From contig NZ_CP018788.1 of assembly GCF_002139915.1 (NCBI RefSeq), positions 1,178,001 to 1,242,000 on the forward strand: a stretch of DNA of 64,000 nt. Reading direction: 5' to 3'. Below, in pieces: positions 37,748-46,655 of the stretch (its first letter is position 1; every line of letters starts with the position of its first letter). The position numbers and the translations under genes are program-made. Source of the DNA: Campylobacter devanensis. GTDB lineage: Bacteria; Campylobacterota; Campylobacteria; Campylobacterales; Campylobacteraceae. A model generated the notes under the pieces. That model made no database searches. It saw nothing but the letters and a program-made list of their open reading frames with translations, and was not told the origin of the DNA.

Positions 37748-39322
37748 CTACTGTAGTAGTCTTAATATATTTTGCTGTACAGCATTTGCCTGACTCATAG
37801 CGTAGCTTCCGCTTTGGGCTAGTATGTTAAATTTAGAGAAGTTTGCACTCTCACTAGCAAAGTCTACATCTCTTATTTGAGATTCAGCTGATTTTACATT
37901 TACTTGGGTAACTGTAATATTATTTATAGTAGCTACTAATTGATTTTGTACTGAACCTAGGTCAGCTCTTAGCTTGTCTAGAGTTTTTCTAGCTGCTTCA
38001 GCTACATCAACCATAGCTTGAGCACCACCATAAGTATTTACGCCACCGGCTTGGTCTACTTCTTGACCGGCATTAGATGCGTTACCATTAAAAAATCCCA
38101 TTGCTTTAGCCATTGTAGCACTAATTGTACCAGAGTTCATATATTTAAGATTTACCGATGTTTGATTATATGCCTTGCTAGCGTTAGCCGCATTAGATAT
38201 TGCAGCATTGCCACTAAATACATGAGAAGCGATTAATGACATATTTTGTAGGCCTATTTTGATATCTCTAGCATCTTGGCGAATGAAAGTTAATTGACCT
38301 AAATATGTAATACCTTTTTCTGAAAAATTACCTTTCACGCCTCCAGCTATTGTAAAACTATTAACAGAATGTGTGTCTACATTGATAGCTCTACCATCTT
38401 TAGCAGCTAAAACTAAGCGACCATTTTCTAGACTTGCTTCTACTCCAGTCTCATCTTTTTTAGCGTTAATTGCAGCGATTAGAGCATTGTCAGAATCATT
38501 AGCTTTTACAGTAATATTTCCGATTGTTACGCCATTAATTGTTAAATCTTGTATTGTACCAGCACCAACAGCTTCTGACATAATCTGAGTATTATTAACT
38601 TTAACTTTTACACCAGTTTTATCTGAAACGCCATTCATCATATCAGCTACAGCTTTATAGCCATCTTTTGCTAATACTGTACCAGCAATTGCTTGAAATT
38701 CATAACCGTTAGGATATCCATCAACACCACTAAGTTTTACTGTTAGGGTTTGAGCTGATAAAGTAGAGACAGTAGATACAACAGTATTAAAAACAGTCTC
38801 AAACCTAGTATGTCCAATTGTATTTGAGTTTGTAGCACCTATGCTTACTTTAGCTGTTTCATTACTATAAGCACCAATTTGGAAGTTTTTGTTTGAAAAA
38901 TTTCCATTTAGTAGCTGTTGGCCATTAAAGCTTGTAGTAGTAGCTATCATATCTAGTTCTTCAAGAAGTCTGCTAATATCATTTTGAAGTGCTCTTCTAG
39001 AATCAGCATTTTGACCATCTTGTGCTGCTTGAACAGCTTTGGTTTTAATAGTATCAAGTATTTTAATCTGTTCATCCATAGCTTTATCTGCAGTTTGAAC
39101 AATACCAATTGCATCATTACCATTAGATATAGCTTGACCTAATGAGCTAGCTTGGCTTTTTAGTGAATCAGCAATAACAAGACCTGATGCATCATCAGCT
39201 GCTGTTTGAATTCTAAGACCTGAGCTTAGGCGACCAAGTGAGCTAGTAAGCTCTCTATCTGTGATTTGTGAGTTTGCGTGAGCATTCATCGCTGCGATGT
39301 TAGTATTTATTCTAAAGCTCAT
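37748..39322 (-). CDS. Flagellin
   Basis: This 524-residue filament subunit is exported by the flagellar type III system. The N-terminal D0/D1 start SFRINTNIAAMNAHANSQ and the C-terminal NILRLLQ are intact. The central region has a flagellin-IN type repeat (TINGVTIGNITVKANDSDNA). The D1 segment around TADKAMDEQIKILDT is the version typical of Campylobacter and Helicobacter, which is known to escape TLR5. Only one flagellin gene is in the window, so whether it is flaA or flaB is not decided. It is preceded by a sigma28-type promoter. Confidence 0.95.
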   Translation of the reverse strand: MSFRINTNIAAMNAHANSQITDRELTSSLGRLSSGLRIQTAADDASGLVIADSLKSQASSLGQAISNGNDAIGIVQTADKAMDEQIKILDTIKTKAVQAAQDGQNADSRRALQNDISRLLEELDMIATTTSFNGQQLLNGNFSNKNFQIGAYSNETAKVSIGATNSNTIGHTRFETVFNTVVSTVSTLSAQTLTVKLSGVDGYPNGYEFQAIAGTVLAKDGYKAVADMMNGVSDKTGVKVKVNNTQIMSEAVGAGTIQDLTINGVTIGNITVKANDSDNALIAAINAKKDETGVEASLENGRLVLAAKDGRAINVDTHSVNSFTIAGGVKGNFSEKGITYLGQLTFIRQDARDIKIGLQNMSLIASHVFSGNAAISNAANASKAYNQTSVNLKYMNSGTISATMAKAMGFFNGNASNAGQEVDQAGGVNTYGGAQAMVDVAEAARKTLDKLRADLGSVQNQLVATINNITVTQVNVKSAESQIRDVDFASESANFSKFNILAQSGSYAMSQANAVQQNILRLLQ

Positions 39323-39385
39323 AACTTTTCCTTTGTGTTAATATTTCCCTATAAAACTTAAATCCATTTAGGGTGTGTTTTTATT

Positions 39386-39412
39386 ATATCGAACCAAATA
39401 TTAAAAAGTTTA
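39386..39412 (-). promoter_or_regulatory. Sigma28 (FliA) promoter of flagellin
   Basis: On the minus strand TAAA (39409-39412), 15 bp, then TTCGATAT (CGATAT at 39386-39391) fits the sigma28 layout TAAA-N15-GCCGATAA. The ATG is about 64 bp downstream, and AAGGAAA serves as ribosome site. A run of seven G (plus strand 39418-39424) lies just upstream. Confidence 0.8.
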
Positions 39413-39686
39413 TATATGGGGGGGATTTTGATAAATTTGAAGAAAATATTGCAAATTTTTTAATAAATTTGAGAAATTTATAAAATTTAGATTAGATATT
39501 GTAGATTTAGGCTAAGTGATTTTATAATTTTTAGAGTGGAATTTAGATTGGATTGGATGAAATATTAAATATTATGGGGGTGTAATTAAATTTGTGGGTT
39601 TTGGGGTGGTTAATAAGTTGGCTATGGGATAAGAGTGAATTTGATAGTTTTTGGTTTATAGATAATGTTAGGTTTTAGCATTGGAT
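39413..39686. other. C-depleted intergenic strand, possible Rho-loading region
   Basis: No ORF of note is present. The plus strand from 39421 to 39687 has 64 G and only 4 C by hand count, so RNA made from the minus strand is C-bearing and almost G-free. The upstream mla operon would transcribe into this stretch. Such RNA is the classic entry site for Rho. Confidence 0.5.
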
Positions 39687-39719
39687 TCACCCTAGCAAGA
39701 TTGGGTTGTGCTAGGGTGA
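39687..39719 (-). terminator. Stable hairpin after the mla lipoprotein gene, no U-run
   Basis: Perfect 11-bp stem TCACCCTAGCA/TGCTAGGGTGA with an 11-nt loop, 9 bp after the stop at 39729. On the minus strand it is followed by ATCCAATGC, not by a U-run. It more likely protects the 3' end than terminates by itself. Confidence 0.6.
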
Positions 39720-39728
39720 TCACAGCAT

Positions 39729-40325
39729 TTATCTATACCTTAATGCTGCTTGATGAATTTGCCATAAAGCATTTTCTAGTGCCAAATTCATAGCAGTCAT
39801 TGCAATATTTTCACTACTCGTAGCATTATTTAAACCATCAAAGCTTTTTTTAGCGCTAATTATCTCATTTGATATTACTTTTCCATTTTGGCTTAGTTCT
39901 AGTGCAATCTGAATAAATGCATATCTTGGTTGAATACTCATTTCAGTAATATTTAATCCCATTTGCAAACTTGCATCACTACTTAATTTTAAATGGCAAT
40001 TGCTATTTAAATATAATACCAGTGCTTTTTTTAACATATCTTTGGGACTAGCGATATATTTTGCATTATTCATTTTTGATACATTTATACCATCTTTTGT
40101 AATAATATCACGACTATTGTAACCATCTTGTACTTTGATATAGGCTAAATTTAGCATCAAATCAGCTCTTCTATCGCAAATTTGAGTTGCATTGCTATCG
40201 TTATTATATCCCAACTCATAATAGCTTAATTTTGGAGCATCCTTGGCTAAACAACCAGACATCAATACGCCAAAAATCACTGCTAAAATAGTGCTTTTAA
40301 TCTCTACTTTTAAAGAAAAATTCAT
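39729..40325 (-). CDS. ABC-type lipid transport auxiliary lipoprotein
   Basis: The 198-residue protein has a signal peptide ending in the lipobox LMSGC. The remainder fits the ABC-transport auxiliary component (PqiC/LptE-like) that accompanies MCE systems: YYELG near the start, an IQIALELSQNGKVI strand, and an Ala-rich helical end. It likely sits at the outer membrane end of the lipid path. It overlaps the MCE gene by 29 nt. Confidence 0.75.
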   Translation of the reverse strand: MNFSLKVEIKSTILAVIFGVLMSGCLAKDAPKLSYYELGYNNDSNATQICDRRADLMLNLAYIKVQDGYNSRDIITKDGINVSKMNNAKYIASPKDMLKKALVLYLNSNCHLKLSSDASLQMGLNITEMSIQPRYAFIQIALELSQNGKVISNEIISAKKSFDGLNNATSSENIAMTAMNLALENALWQIHQAALRYR

Positions 40326-41166
40326 AAGGGTTATCCTCCAAATTATTTAAATTATTTTTTATTTGTTCTGCTAAATCATTTAGTTCATCTATGCTTTGCT
40401 GAACGGACTTAATAGTTGGCGCTAGCATAGTTTTAAAATCGATCTGGCCACTATTTATACGCTCATCGATATTGTTCCATGCAGTATTTATATCGCTAAT
40501 ACTCTTATCTAAATTAGCTGCGAGTCTATCTAAATTAGCACTCTTTAAATCTTGAGAAACAATATATAAATTATCGATAATTCCATCGATTTTATCCAAA
40601 TTCTTATCGCTTGCGATAACATTCATTAGCGAATTTATTTTATTGATTGAATTTAGCAATTTATCTAAATTTTCTTGCCTTAAGGCTTCATCGATTTTGC
40701 TAGCAATTTTATCTAAATTTACGGTTAAATTTGCCGTTCTTGAGCCTATTTTATCCAATAAACCCTCACCTAAGCTAATTTGAGCTCTTTCATTTTTATT
40801 AAAAATTCTAGCCGTATCGCTACCTTTAGTAATATTTATATAAGCAATTCCACTAATACCTGAGCGTTCTACAATAGCTTGACTATCAGTTTTAATAGGC
40901 AAATTATCATCTATACTAAGCCAAATCTCAATCGTTGCTGAGTGTGGATCGCTAAAATATATATCTCTTATATGCCCTACTGGTACACCTATAAATCGTA
41001 CCTCGCCATCTTTTTTAATCCCATTTGGCAGCTCTTTTGTAACTATATAATAATCCCTTGTTTCCTTGCTATTATATCCTTGCATAAATAATAAAAATAT
41101 TCCAATAAACCCTACAACTAAGCAAAAAAATAGTCCAGCTATAAAATATGAATTTTTATTTTCCAT
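40297..41166 (-). CDS. mlaD: MlaD-like MCE-domain protein
   Basis: This 289-residue protein has one N-terminal membrane segment (YFIAGLFFCLVVGFIGIFLL) and an MCE domain (GVPVGHIRDIYF, ERSGISGIAYINITKG). A long helical C-terminus with repeating Leu/Ile-Asp follows. MCE proteins form hexameric rings that shuttle phospholipids across the periplasm. It starts 3 bp after the ATPase gene. Confidence 0.88.
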   Translation of the reverse strand: MENKNSYFIAGLFFCLVVGFIGIFLLFMQGYNSKETRDYYIVTKELPNGIKKDGEVRFIGVPVGHIRDIYFSDPHSATIEIWLSIDDNLPIKTDSQAIVERSGISGIAYINITKGSDTARIFNKNERAQISLGEGLLDKIGSRTANLTVNLDKIASKIDEALRQENLDKLLNSINKINSLMNVIASDKNLDKIDGIIDNLYIVSQDLKSANLDRLAANLDKSISDINTAWNNIDERINSGQIDFKTMLAPTIKSVQQSIDELNDLAEQIKNNLNNLEDNPYEFFFKSRD

Positions 41167-41169
41167 CTC

Positions 41170-41895
41170 CTACCTCATCAAAAATAGATCTTTTAGGGGA
41201 TTATCTTTAAATGCTAAAGCCTGTTTTAAATCCCCTTCAAAAGCGATTTTTTTATTATCCACTATCAAAAACCTATCCAAAATATTAAATATACTATCCA
41301 CATCGTGAGTCACCATCACCACAGTAATACCTAAGCTATCACGCAGCTCACATACTAGTCTATCCATTGCTCTAGCACTGATAGGATCTAGACCAGAATT
41401 TGGCTCATCTAAAAATAAAACTTTAGGACTAAGTGCTAAAGCACGAGCTAAAGCTACTCTTTTTTTCATTCCACCGCTTAACTCGCTAGGATATAGACTC
41501 ATTGCATTTGGCTTAAGACCAACTTTTATTAACCACATTTTAGCAATCTCATCAATGTCGCTTGAGTCAAATTTGCTATACTCTTTTAACATAATTGCAA
41601 TATTATCTAATACGCTCATATTGCTAAAAAGTGCACCAAACTGGAACATAACACCCATTTGCAGCTTAATATTTTGTTGTTCTTCTTGTGTAGCTCTCCA
41701 GATATCAACGCCGCCAATTTTTACACTACCACTAGCTGGTTTTTTTAAAAATATCATAGTTTTAAGTAGTGTAGTTTTACCACTTCCAGATCCACCTAAA
41801 AGGCCGTAAATTTCACCGCTTTTTATATGAAAATTTGCTCCTTCATGTATTACTTTGCCACCATATGTAGTTACTATATCTTTACAAACTATCAT
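41170..41895 (-). CDS. mlaF: Mla-type ABC transporter ATP-binding protein
   Basis: This 241-residue ATPase has Walker A GGSGSGKTTL, signature LSGGMKKRVALARAL, Walker B VLFLDEPNSGLDP and the switch His in VMVTHD. It energises phospholipid movement with the adjacent permease and MCE protein. It overlaps the permease gene by 4 nt. Confidence 0.9.
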   Translation of the reverse strand: MIVCKDIVTTYGGKVIHEGANFHIKSGEIYGLLGGSGSGKTTLLKTMIFLKKPASGSVKIGGVDIWRATQEEQQNIKLQMGVMFQFGALFSNMSVLDNIAIMLKEYSKFDSSDIDEIAKMWLIKVGLKPNAMSLYPSELSGGMKKRVALARALALSPKVLFLDEPNSGLDPISARAMDRLVCELRDSLGITVVMVTHDVDSIFNILDRFLIVDNKKIAFEGDLKQALAFKDNPLKDLFLMR

Positions 41896-42959
41896 ATTTT
41901 AAGCTCTGTATAAATCACTGAAAATAACGCATCTAAAGCAATAATCCAAAAGATAGCATTTACCACGCTTTTAGTGGTTAGCTCACCTACGCTACTAGTA
42001 CTCCCACTAACTTCAAATCCTCTCATACACCCAATCAGCCCTATCATTGCACCAAAAAATGGCGTCTTAAGCATTCCAACAAAAAAATGCCGTAATTCTA
42101 CACTCTCTTTAAATCTTTGTAAATATTCATAAAAGCTAAAATCTAAATAAATTTTACATACAATCATCTGAGCAAAAATACTAATAGCATTAGCCAAAAA
42201 TACTACTAATGGTACTGCAATTATCAGCGCCATAATCCTAGGCATAACAATAAATTTAAATGGATCAAAGCCCATTGTATTCATCGCTTCAATCTCCTCA
42301 GTTATTTTCATAACTCCAATTTGCGCTGTATAGCTAGATGCAGAGCGTCCAGCAATCACAATCGCAGCAATAAGCGGCCCAACCTCACGCAGCGTCATAA
42401 TACCCATAATATCAACTACATAAATACTAGCTCCAAACTGGCTAAGCATACTTGCCCCTTGATAGGCCAATACTACTCCAATTAAAAAACTTGTAAGCCC
42501 TACAATTCCTATAGCCCCAAAACCAGCGCTAACTATATGATTAGATAATTCAGCAAACCGAATTTTAGTAGGTTTTTTAATCCCATCTAAAAGTGAAAAT
42601 AAAAACTTACCCAAAAATATACAAAAATTAATAATATTTAGCCGTATATCAATAAATATTTTGCCAATTTTCTCAAGTGAATTTATACTGCTTGGTTTAT
42701 AAATTTTTAGCCCTAAAATATCATTATCACGTACTAAAGCAAAGATTTTATCAAATTTATCATTTGAATTAATCAGCTTAAAATCTCCAAAATTTTTTGA
42801 GATAAAAATTGCCATCGCATAATCAATATGCTCTAAATTTTCTAAATCTAGCTTATCTATTTTTAGTTTTTTTAACTCTTTTAGTTGGGATTTTGGTGCT
42901 TTATAATCCCAAATTCCAATAAGCTTAATAGTGGTTTTATCTAATTTAAATTTCCCCAT
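41892..42959 (-). CDS. mlaE: MlaE-family permease with N-terminal STAS-like domain
   Basis: The 355-residue protein has about 100 N-terminal residues resembling a STAS domain (TTIKLIGIWDYK then LDLENLEHIDYAMAIFI). The MlaE permease follows, with IGVVLAYQGASMLSQFGA, GRSASSYTAQIGVMK and VSGSTSSVGELTTKSVV. In E. coli the STAS protein MlaB is separate, so here regulator and permease are one chain. It begins 28 bp after ruvB. Confidence 0.88.
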   Translation of the reverse strand: MGKFKLDKTTIKLIGIWDYKAPKSQLKELKKLKIDKLDLENLEHIDYAMAIFISKNFGDFKLINSNDKFDKIFALVRDNDILGLKIYKPSSINSLEKIGKIFIDIRLNIINFCIFLGKFLFSLLDGIKKPTKIRFAELSNHIVSAGFGAIGIVGLTSFLIGVVLAYQGASMLSQFGASIYVVDIMGIMTLREVGPLIAAIVIAGRSASSYTAQIGVMKITEEIEAMNTMGFDPFKFIVMPRIMALIIAVPLVVFLANAISIFAQMIVCKIYLDFSFYEYLQRFKESVELRHFFVGMLKTPFFGAMIGLIGCMRGFEVSGSTSSVGELTTKSVVNAIFWIIALDALFSVIYTELKI

Positions 42960-42987
42960 TTTAATTGCTTTAAACTCTTAAATCAAC

Positions 42988-44016
42988 CTACTGATCAAAA
43001 AGCCCTTTTTCAGACTCACTCATTATATGTACTGGTGGTTTTTTGCCAAACATTTTATAGGTTTGATCGCTTAGAATTCTGCCTTTAGCTGTCCTTTGGA
43101 TATATCCATTACTTAGTAGATACGGCTCTATAACATCCTCTATAGTCCCCTCATCTTCGCTTAGTGCTGCAGCTATAGTAGAAAGCCCAAGCGCACGAGT
43201 AGAATAAGCTAAAATATTTAGATATTTTAGATCCATCTCATCAAATCCAAGCTCATTTACCCCTAAGCTATCAAGCGCTATTTTAGCTCTTTCGTGGCTA
43301 ATTTTGCTCTCATCAGCAACTTCAGCAAAATCACGAATTCGCCTAAGCAACCTAAGAGCGATTCTAGGCGTCCCACGACTACGCCTTGCTATCTCTAAAC
43401 TAGCCTCTTTGCTAGCCAATTTACCTAGTTTATTAGCCGCTAAAGAGATGATTTGAGCTAACTCATCAGCGTTATAAAATTGTAATCTAAATTGCATCCC
43501 AAAGCGATCACGAAGTGGAGCTGAGATCATCCCTGCTCTAGTCGTAGCGCCTATTAGCGTAAATTTAGGTATATCGATCTTAATAGTTTGAGCCGCTGGC
43601 CCACTACCTATGATAATATCCAAGCGAAAATCCTCCATAGCCGAGTAAAGTACCTCTTCAATAGCTGGGCTTAGGCGGTGAATTTCATCTATAAATAGCA
43701 CATCACCCTCTTCTAAATTTGTCAAAATAGCTGCTAAATCTCCACTTTTTTCTATCATTGGGGCTGATGTTATCTTGATATTTGCGTTCATCTTAGAAGC
43801 AATTATATGAGCTAAAGTTGTCTTGCCAAGTCCTGGTGGCCCATAAAACAAGGCGTGATCTAGGCACTCACCACGCTTTTTAGCCGCTGCGATAAAAACC
43901 TCTAAATTCGCCTTAATCTTATCTTGACCGATATACTCATCAAAATTTGAAGGCCTTAAGCTCACTTCATATTCAGCATCAAAGCTAACTCTCTCAATCT
44001 CTACAATCCTATCCAA
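42988..44016 (-). CDS. ruvB: Holliday junction helicase RuvB
   Basis: This is the AAA+ motor for branch migration with RuvA, 342 residues. It has Walker [11 protein letters not shown], Walker [11 protein letters not shown], sensor I GATTRAG and the arginine finger in PLRDRFG, then the winged-helix end [13 protein letters not shown]. ruvA and ruvC are not adjacent. It sits between the rhodanese gene and mlaE with short spacers. Confidence 0.97.
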   Translation of the reverse strand: MDRIVEIERVSFDAEYEVSLRPSNFDEYIGQDKIKANLEVFIAAAKKRGECLDHALFYGPPGLGKTTLAHIIASKMNANIKITSAPMIEKSGDLAAILTNLEEGDVLFIDEIHRLSPAIEEVLYSAMEDFRLDIIIGSGPAAQTIKIDIPKFTLIGATTRAGMISAPLRDRFGMQFRLQFYNADELAQIISLAANKLGKLASKEASLEIARRSRGTPRIALRLLRRIRDFAEVADESKISHERAKIALDSLGVNELGFDEMDLKYLNILAYSTRALGLSTIAAALSEDEGTIEDVIEPYLLSNGYIQRTAKGRILSDQTYKMFGKKPPVHIMSESEKGLFDQ

Positions 44017-44025
44017 ATCCTAGTC

Positions 44026-44337
44026 CTACAAATCAAATTTATCAAATTTCGCACCCATTTTTTCATAATAATACGCCCCGCCCCTAATCTCTTTAACTGC
44101 CTTAAATCCATGCTTTTGCAAGAGCTTTAAAGCCTCTTTAGAGCGAGTTGCCGTAGCACACATTAGATAGAATTCATCATCTTTTTTAAAAATATTCTCT
44201 ACAGAGCTTACAAATAGCGGATTTACCTTGCCACTTAAATTCGCATAAGTTATCAAATGCGACCCTTCTAAAATCCCAAATTCCAGCCACTCGCTAGGCA
44301 GCCTGATATCTACTATTTTGCTATTTGGTATATTCAT
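44026..44337 (-). CDS. Rhodanese-like domain protein
   Basis: This 103-residue single rhodanese domain has the catalytic loop CATATRS with its Cys, preceded by FYLM. Start VDIRLPSEWLEFGILEGSH is the usual first motif. It is probably a cytoplasmic sulfurtransferase; the substrate is unknown. It overlaps panB by 17 nt. Confidence 0.85.
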   Translation of the reverse strand: MNIPNSKIVDIRLPSEWLEFGILEGSHLITYANLSGKVNPLFVSSVENIFKKDDEFYLMCATATRSKEALKLLQKHGFKAVKEIRGGAYYYEKMGAKFDKFDL

Positions 44338-45115
44338 ATTGACTACTTGGGAATTTAATATTTCTTACTTCATCAGCGTAATTTTTCATCGCTTCACGGA
44401 TCAAATTCGCCCCATCCATATATCTTTTGACAAATTTAGGCCTAAACTCATCATAAAACCCAAACGCATCACTCCACACAAGCACCTGCCCATCACAGCT
44501 AGCACCAGCTCCAATCCCGATAGTAGGCACTTTAAGAGCTTTTGTTATCTCTTTGGCTAGATCACTTGGGACGCCTTCTATTAAGACCATTTTCGCCCCA
44601 GCAGACTCTAAAGCCAAAGCATCTTCAAGGATGGATTTTGCCTCTTTGTCATCTTTGCCAACGACTCTATATCCGCCCTCTTGGCGTGAGAGTTGAGGCT
44701 TTAAACCTATGTGAGCGATCACAGCAATTCCATTTTGATTTAGTAAATTTATTGTAGGCGCTATCTCTTTTGAGCCTTCTATTTTTACAGCATCACAAAG
44801 GGTATTTTTGTAAATTTTCACAGCATTTTTCAAACTAATTTCTGGCGTGATAGTAGAGCCAAAAGGCATATCCACAACCAAAAAAGCCCTTTTAGCACCC
44901 CTTTGAACGGCTCTTGCGTGATATATCATCTCATCAACACTTATCCCCAAGGTCTCATTAGCACCGCCAAAACTCATATTTAAGCTATCACCTACTAAAA
45001 TCATATCTGCGTAATCATCAAAAAGCCGAGCAAACAAAGCATCATAGGCTGTTATCATAACGATTTTTTCTCTATTTTTCTTAGCGATTAAATCAGTGAT
45101 TTTTATTTTTTTCAC
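44321..45115 (-). CDS. panB: 3-methyl-2-oxobutanoate hydroxymethyltransferase
   Basis: PanB is the first enzyme of pantothenate synthesis. The 264-residue protein has MITAYDALFARLFD, VGDSLNMSFGG (Mg ligand Asp), VDMPFGS, KIEGSKEI and GIGAGASCDGQVLVW. Length is normal. No panC/panD is in the window. It heads the operon panB, rhodanese, ruvB, mlaE-F-D, lipoprotein. Confidence 0.96.
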   Translation of the reverse strand: MKKIKITDLIAKKNREKIVMITAYDALFARLFDDYADMILVGDSLNMSFGGANETLGISVDEMIYHARAVQRGAKRAFLVVDMPFGSTITPEISLKNAVKIYKNTLCDAVKIEGSKEIAPTINLLNQNGIAVIAHIGLKPQLSRQEGGYRVVGKDDKEAKSILEDALALESAGAKMVLIEGVPSDLAKEITKALKVPTIGIGAGASCDGQVLVWSDAFGFYDEFRPKFVKRYMDGANLIREAMKNYADEVRNIKFPSSQYEYTK

Positions 45116-45198
45116 GCTTTTCCTTTAATTTTTTGAAATATTTTACTAAATTTAACCTAAATTTTGTTACAATTTGGCAAAAAATCAAAGAGTAAATG

Positions 45199-45615
45199 AT
45201 GGGTTTATTAAAAGAGCTAGAAGCAGATTACGATCTAGACATTATCGAGGACTATTTAACACACTTTGGCGTGATGAATGGATTGCTCGATAAGCTCATT
45301 GTAAATTTGGGTAGGAATGATAAATTTGATGCTAGTAGCTATGAGCTTAATAGAATTTTTCACAATATCAAAACTGCAAGCCAATACTTAGAACTAACCC
45401 CAGTAGTCAAACTAACTACGCTGGCTGAAGATATCACAGCAAAACTAAAATCTAAGCGTGGAACAGGAGTTACTGCTTCAAATGAGCTTATTGACTGGCT
45501 ACTTTTAGTAGCTGATCAGATGCAAGGCTATTTAGATGATATAGAAAACGATGAGATATATTTAAGAATTCTAAATCCCAAAATCATCGCTATCCCTAAT
45601 GAGATATTTAATTAA
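45199..45615 (+). CDS. Stand-alone HPt-like (histidine phosphotransfer) protein
   Basis: The protein, about 138 residues, resembles the P1/HPt four-helix domain of CheA. It shows RIFHNIKTASQYLELTPVVK, with the phosphorylatable His in the H-x-x-K pattern, then LTTLAEDI. No kinase or receiver domain is attached and no two-component gene is adjacent, so its partners are unknown. Two ATGs are in tandem at 45196; I use the second, and either is possible. A TACAAT box lies at 45168-45173. Confidence 0.7.
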   Translation: MGLLKELEADYDLDIIEDYLTHFGVMNGLLDKLIVNLGRNDKFDASSYELNRIFHNIKTASQYLELTPVVKLTTLAEDITAKLKSKRGTGVTASNELIDWLLLVADQMQGYLDDIENDEIYLRILNPKIIAIPNEIFN

Positions 45616-45637
45616 ATTTTAAGACAAATTTGAGTAT

Positions 45638-45643
45638 TATAAT
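45638..45643 (+). promoter_or_regulatory. -10 box of ssrA
   Basis: TATAAT ends 11 bp before the mature 5' end of tmRNA, so the primary transcript needs only a short trim. Confidence 0.65.
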
Positions 45644-45654
45644 CGCCTTTTTAT

Positions 45655-46014
45655 GGGGGTGACTTGGCTTCGACAGGAGTAGTGAGGTCACGGTGGCATG
45701 CAGCTTTTGGCATAGCTTAAAAAGCCTAAATAAAATTAAACGCAAACAACGTTAAATTCGCTCCTGCTTACGCTAAAGCTGCGTAAGTTCAGTTGAGCCT
45801 TGCTATTTGGCGATACTATCTAGCTAAATCAGCGAGTAATCTTAGATAGTGTAGCTTTGCTATTTGACGAGTAGTAAGGTGAAATTTAGTCTTAGCTTGG
45901 CTAGTTGTTTTGGGAAGTGAGCACGGCTGGGTGAAATTTTCACTTCTGCTAAGCATGTAGAGGCTGTGGGTTTGTTATTTTTGGACTGCGGTTCGATCCC
46001 GCACACCTCCACCA
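45655..46014 (+). ncRNA. ssrA: Transfer-messenger RNA (tmRNA)
   Basis: tmRNA rescues stalled ribosomes with SmpB. The ends form the tRNA-like acceptor GGGGGTG/CACCTCC plus discriminator A and CCA, and GGTTCGATCCC forms the T-arm. The tag frame starts at GCA (45742) and reads ANNVKFAPAYAKAA to TAA at 45784-45786. This is the tag of Campylobacter jejuni. Pseudoknot stems lie between 45790 and 45960. A decayed restriction remnant begins 100 bp downstream. Confidence 0.97.
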
Positions 46015-46113
46015 TTTTTATTTTTTTAAGTTTTAATCAATCTTTTTTTTAATTCGTTTCAATTCCCTTATATTATTTATTTATGATACAATAACACAGA
46101 AAAGGTGGTCAAT

Positions 46114-46655
46114 ATGAGCTTAAATACAATATCAAATATAGGTGTTAATATACAAGAGAAAGCAACTGTTATCTGGAATGTAGCAGATATGCTAAGAGGT
46201 CCTTTTAAACCCCATGAGTATGGTTTGGTTATTCTACCTATGACTGTAGTTAAAAGATTTAATGATTGCTTAATACCTACTCACAATGCAGTACAAGAAG
46301 CTTATCATAAATTTAAACACCTAGCTGTTACAGATGGCTTCTTAATAGATGCTTCTGGTTATCGATTCTATAATATAAGCAAATTCACATTTGATTCATT
46401 TCAGCTGACCCACAAAATATTGAAGCTAACTTTAAAGACTATTTGACTGGATTTTCGTCTAACATTTAAGATATCCTAGCTAAAACTGAACCTAAAATAT
46501 TTAATGATATATTCCCTAATATATTTAATAATGTCACTCAAGAAAGCTATAAGCAATCACAAGAAGCATACACTTCATTATTCCAAGATGTAACAAAATA
46601 TAATACTATTATGCAAGTATTAGCAGATTATGTATATACTCAGATGAGAAAATAG
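46114..46655 (+). pseudogene. Decayed type I restriction-modification remnant (HsdM N-terminus joined to an HsdR-like end)
   Basis: From ATG 46114 (AAGGTGG before it) the frame reads a type I methyltransferase N-terminus: WNVADMLRGPFKPHEYG, VILPMTVVKRFND and ASGYRFYNISKFTFDS. Near 46400 it shifts frame by one lost base and continues as ADPQNIEANFKDYLTGFSSN. It then hits TAA where the family has Gln. After that the same frame goes on with SLFQDVTKYNTIMQVLADYV and stops at 46655, which looks like the very end of an HsdR. The methyltransferase core, hsdS and most of hsdR are gone. Confidence 0.75.

Noticed and set aside
39541-39680. G-quadruplex in the G-rich spacer upstream of flagellin
   Set aside because: G-runs of three or more are too far apart and the loops too long for a convincing quadruplex. 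The composition skew is the stronger signal.
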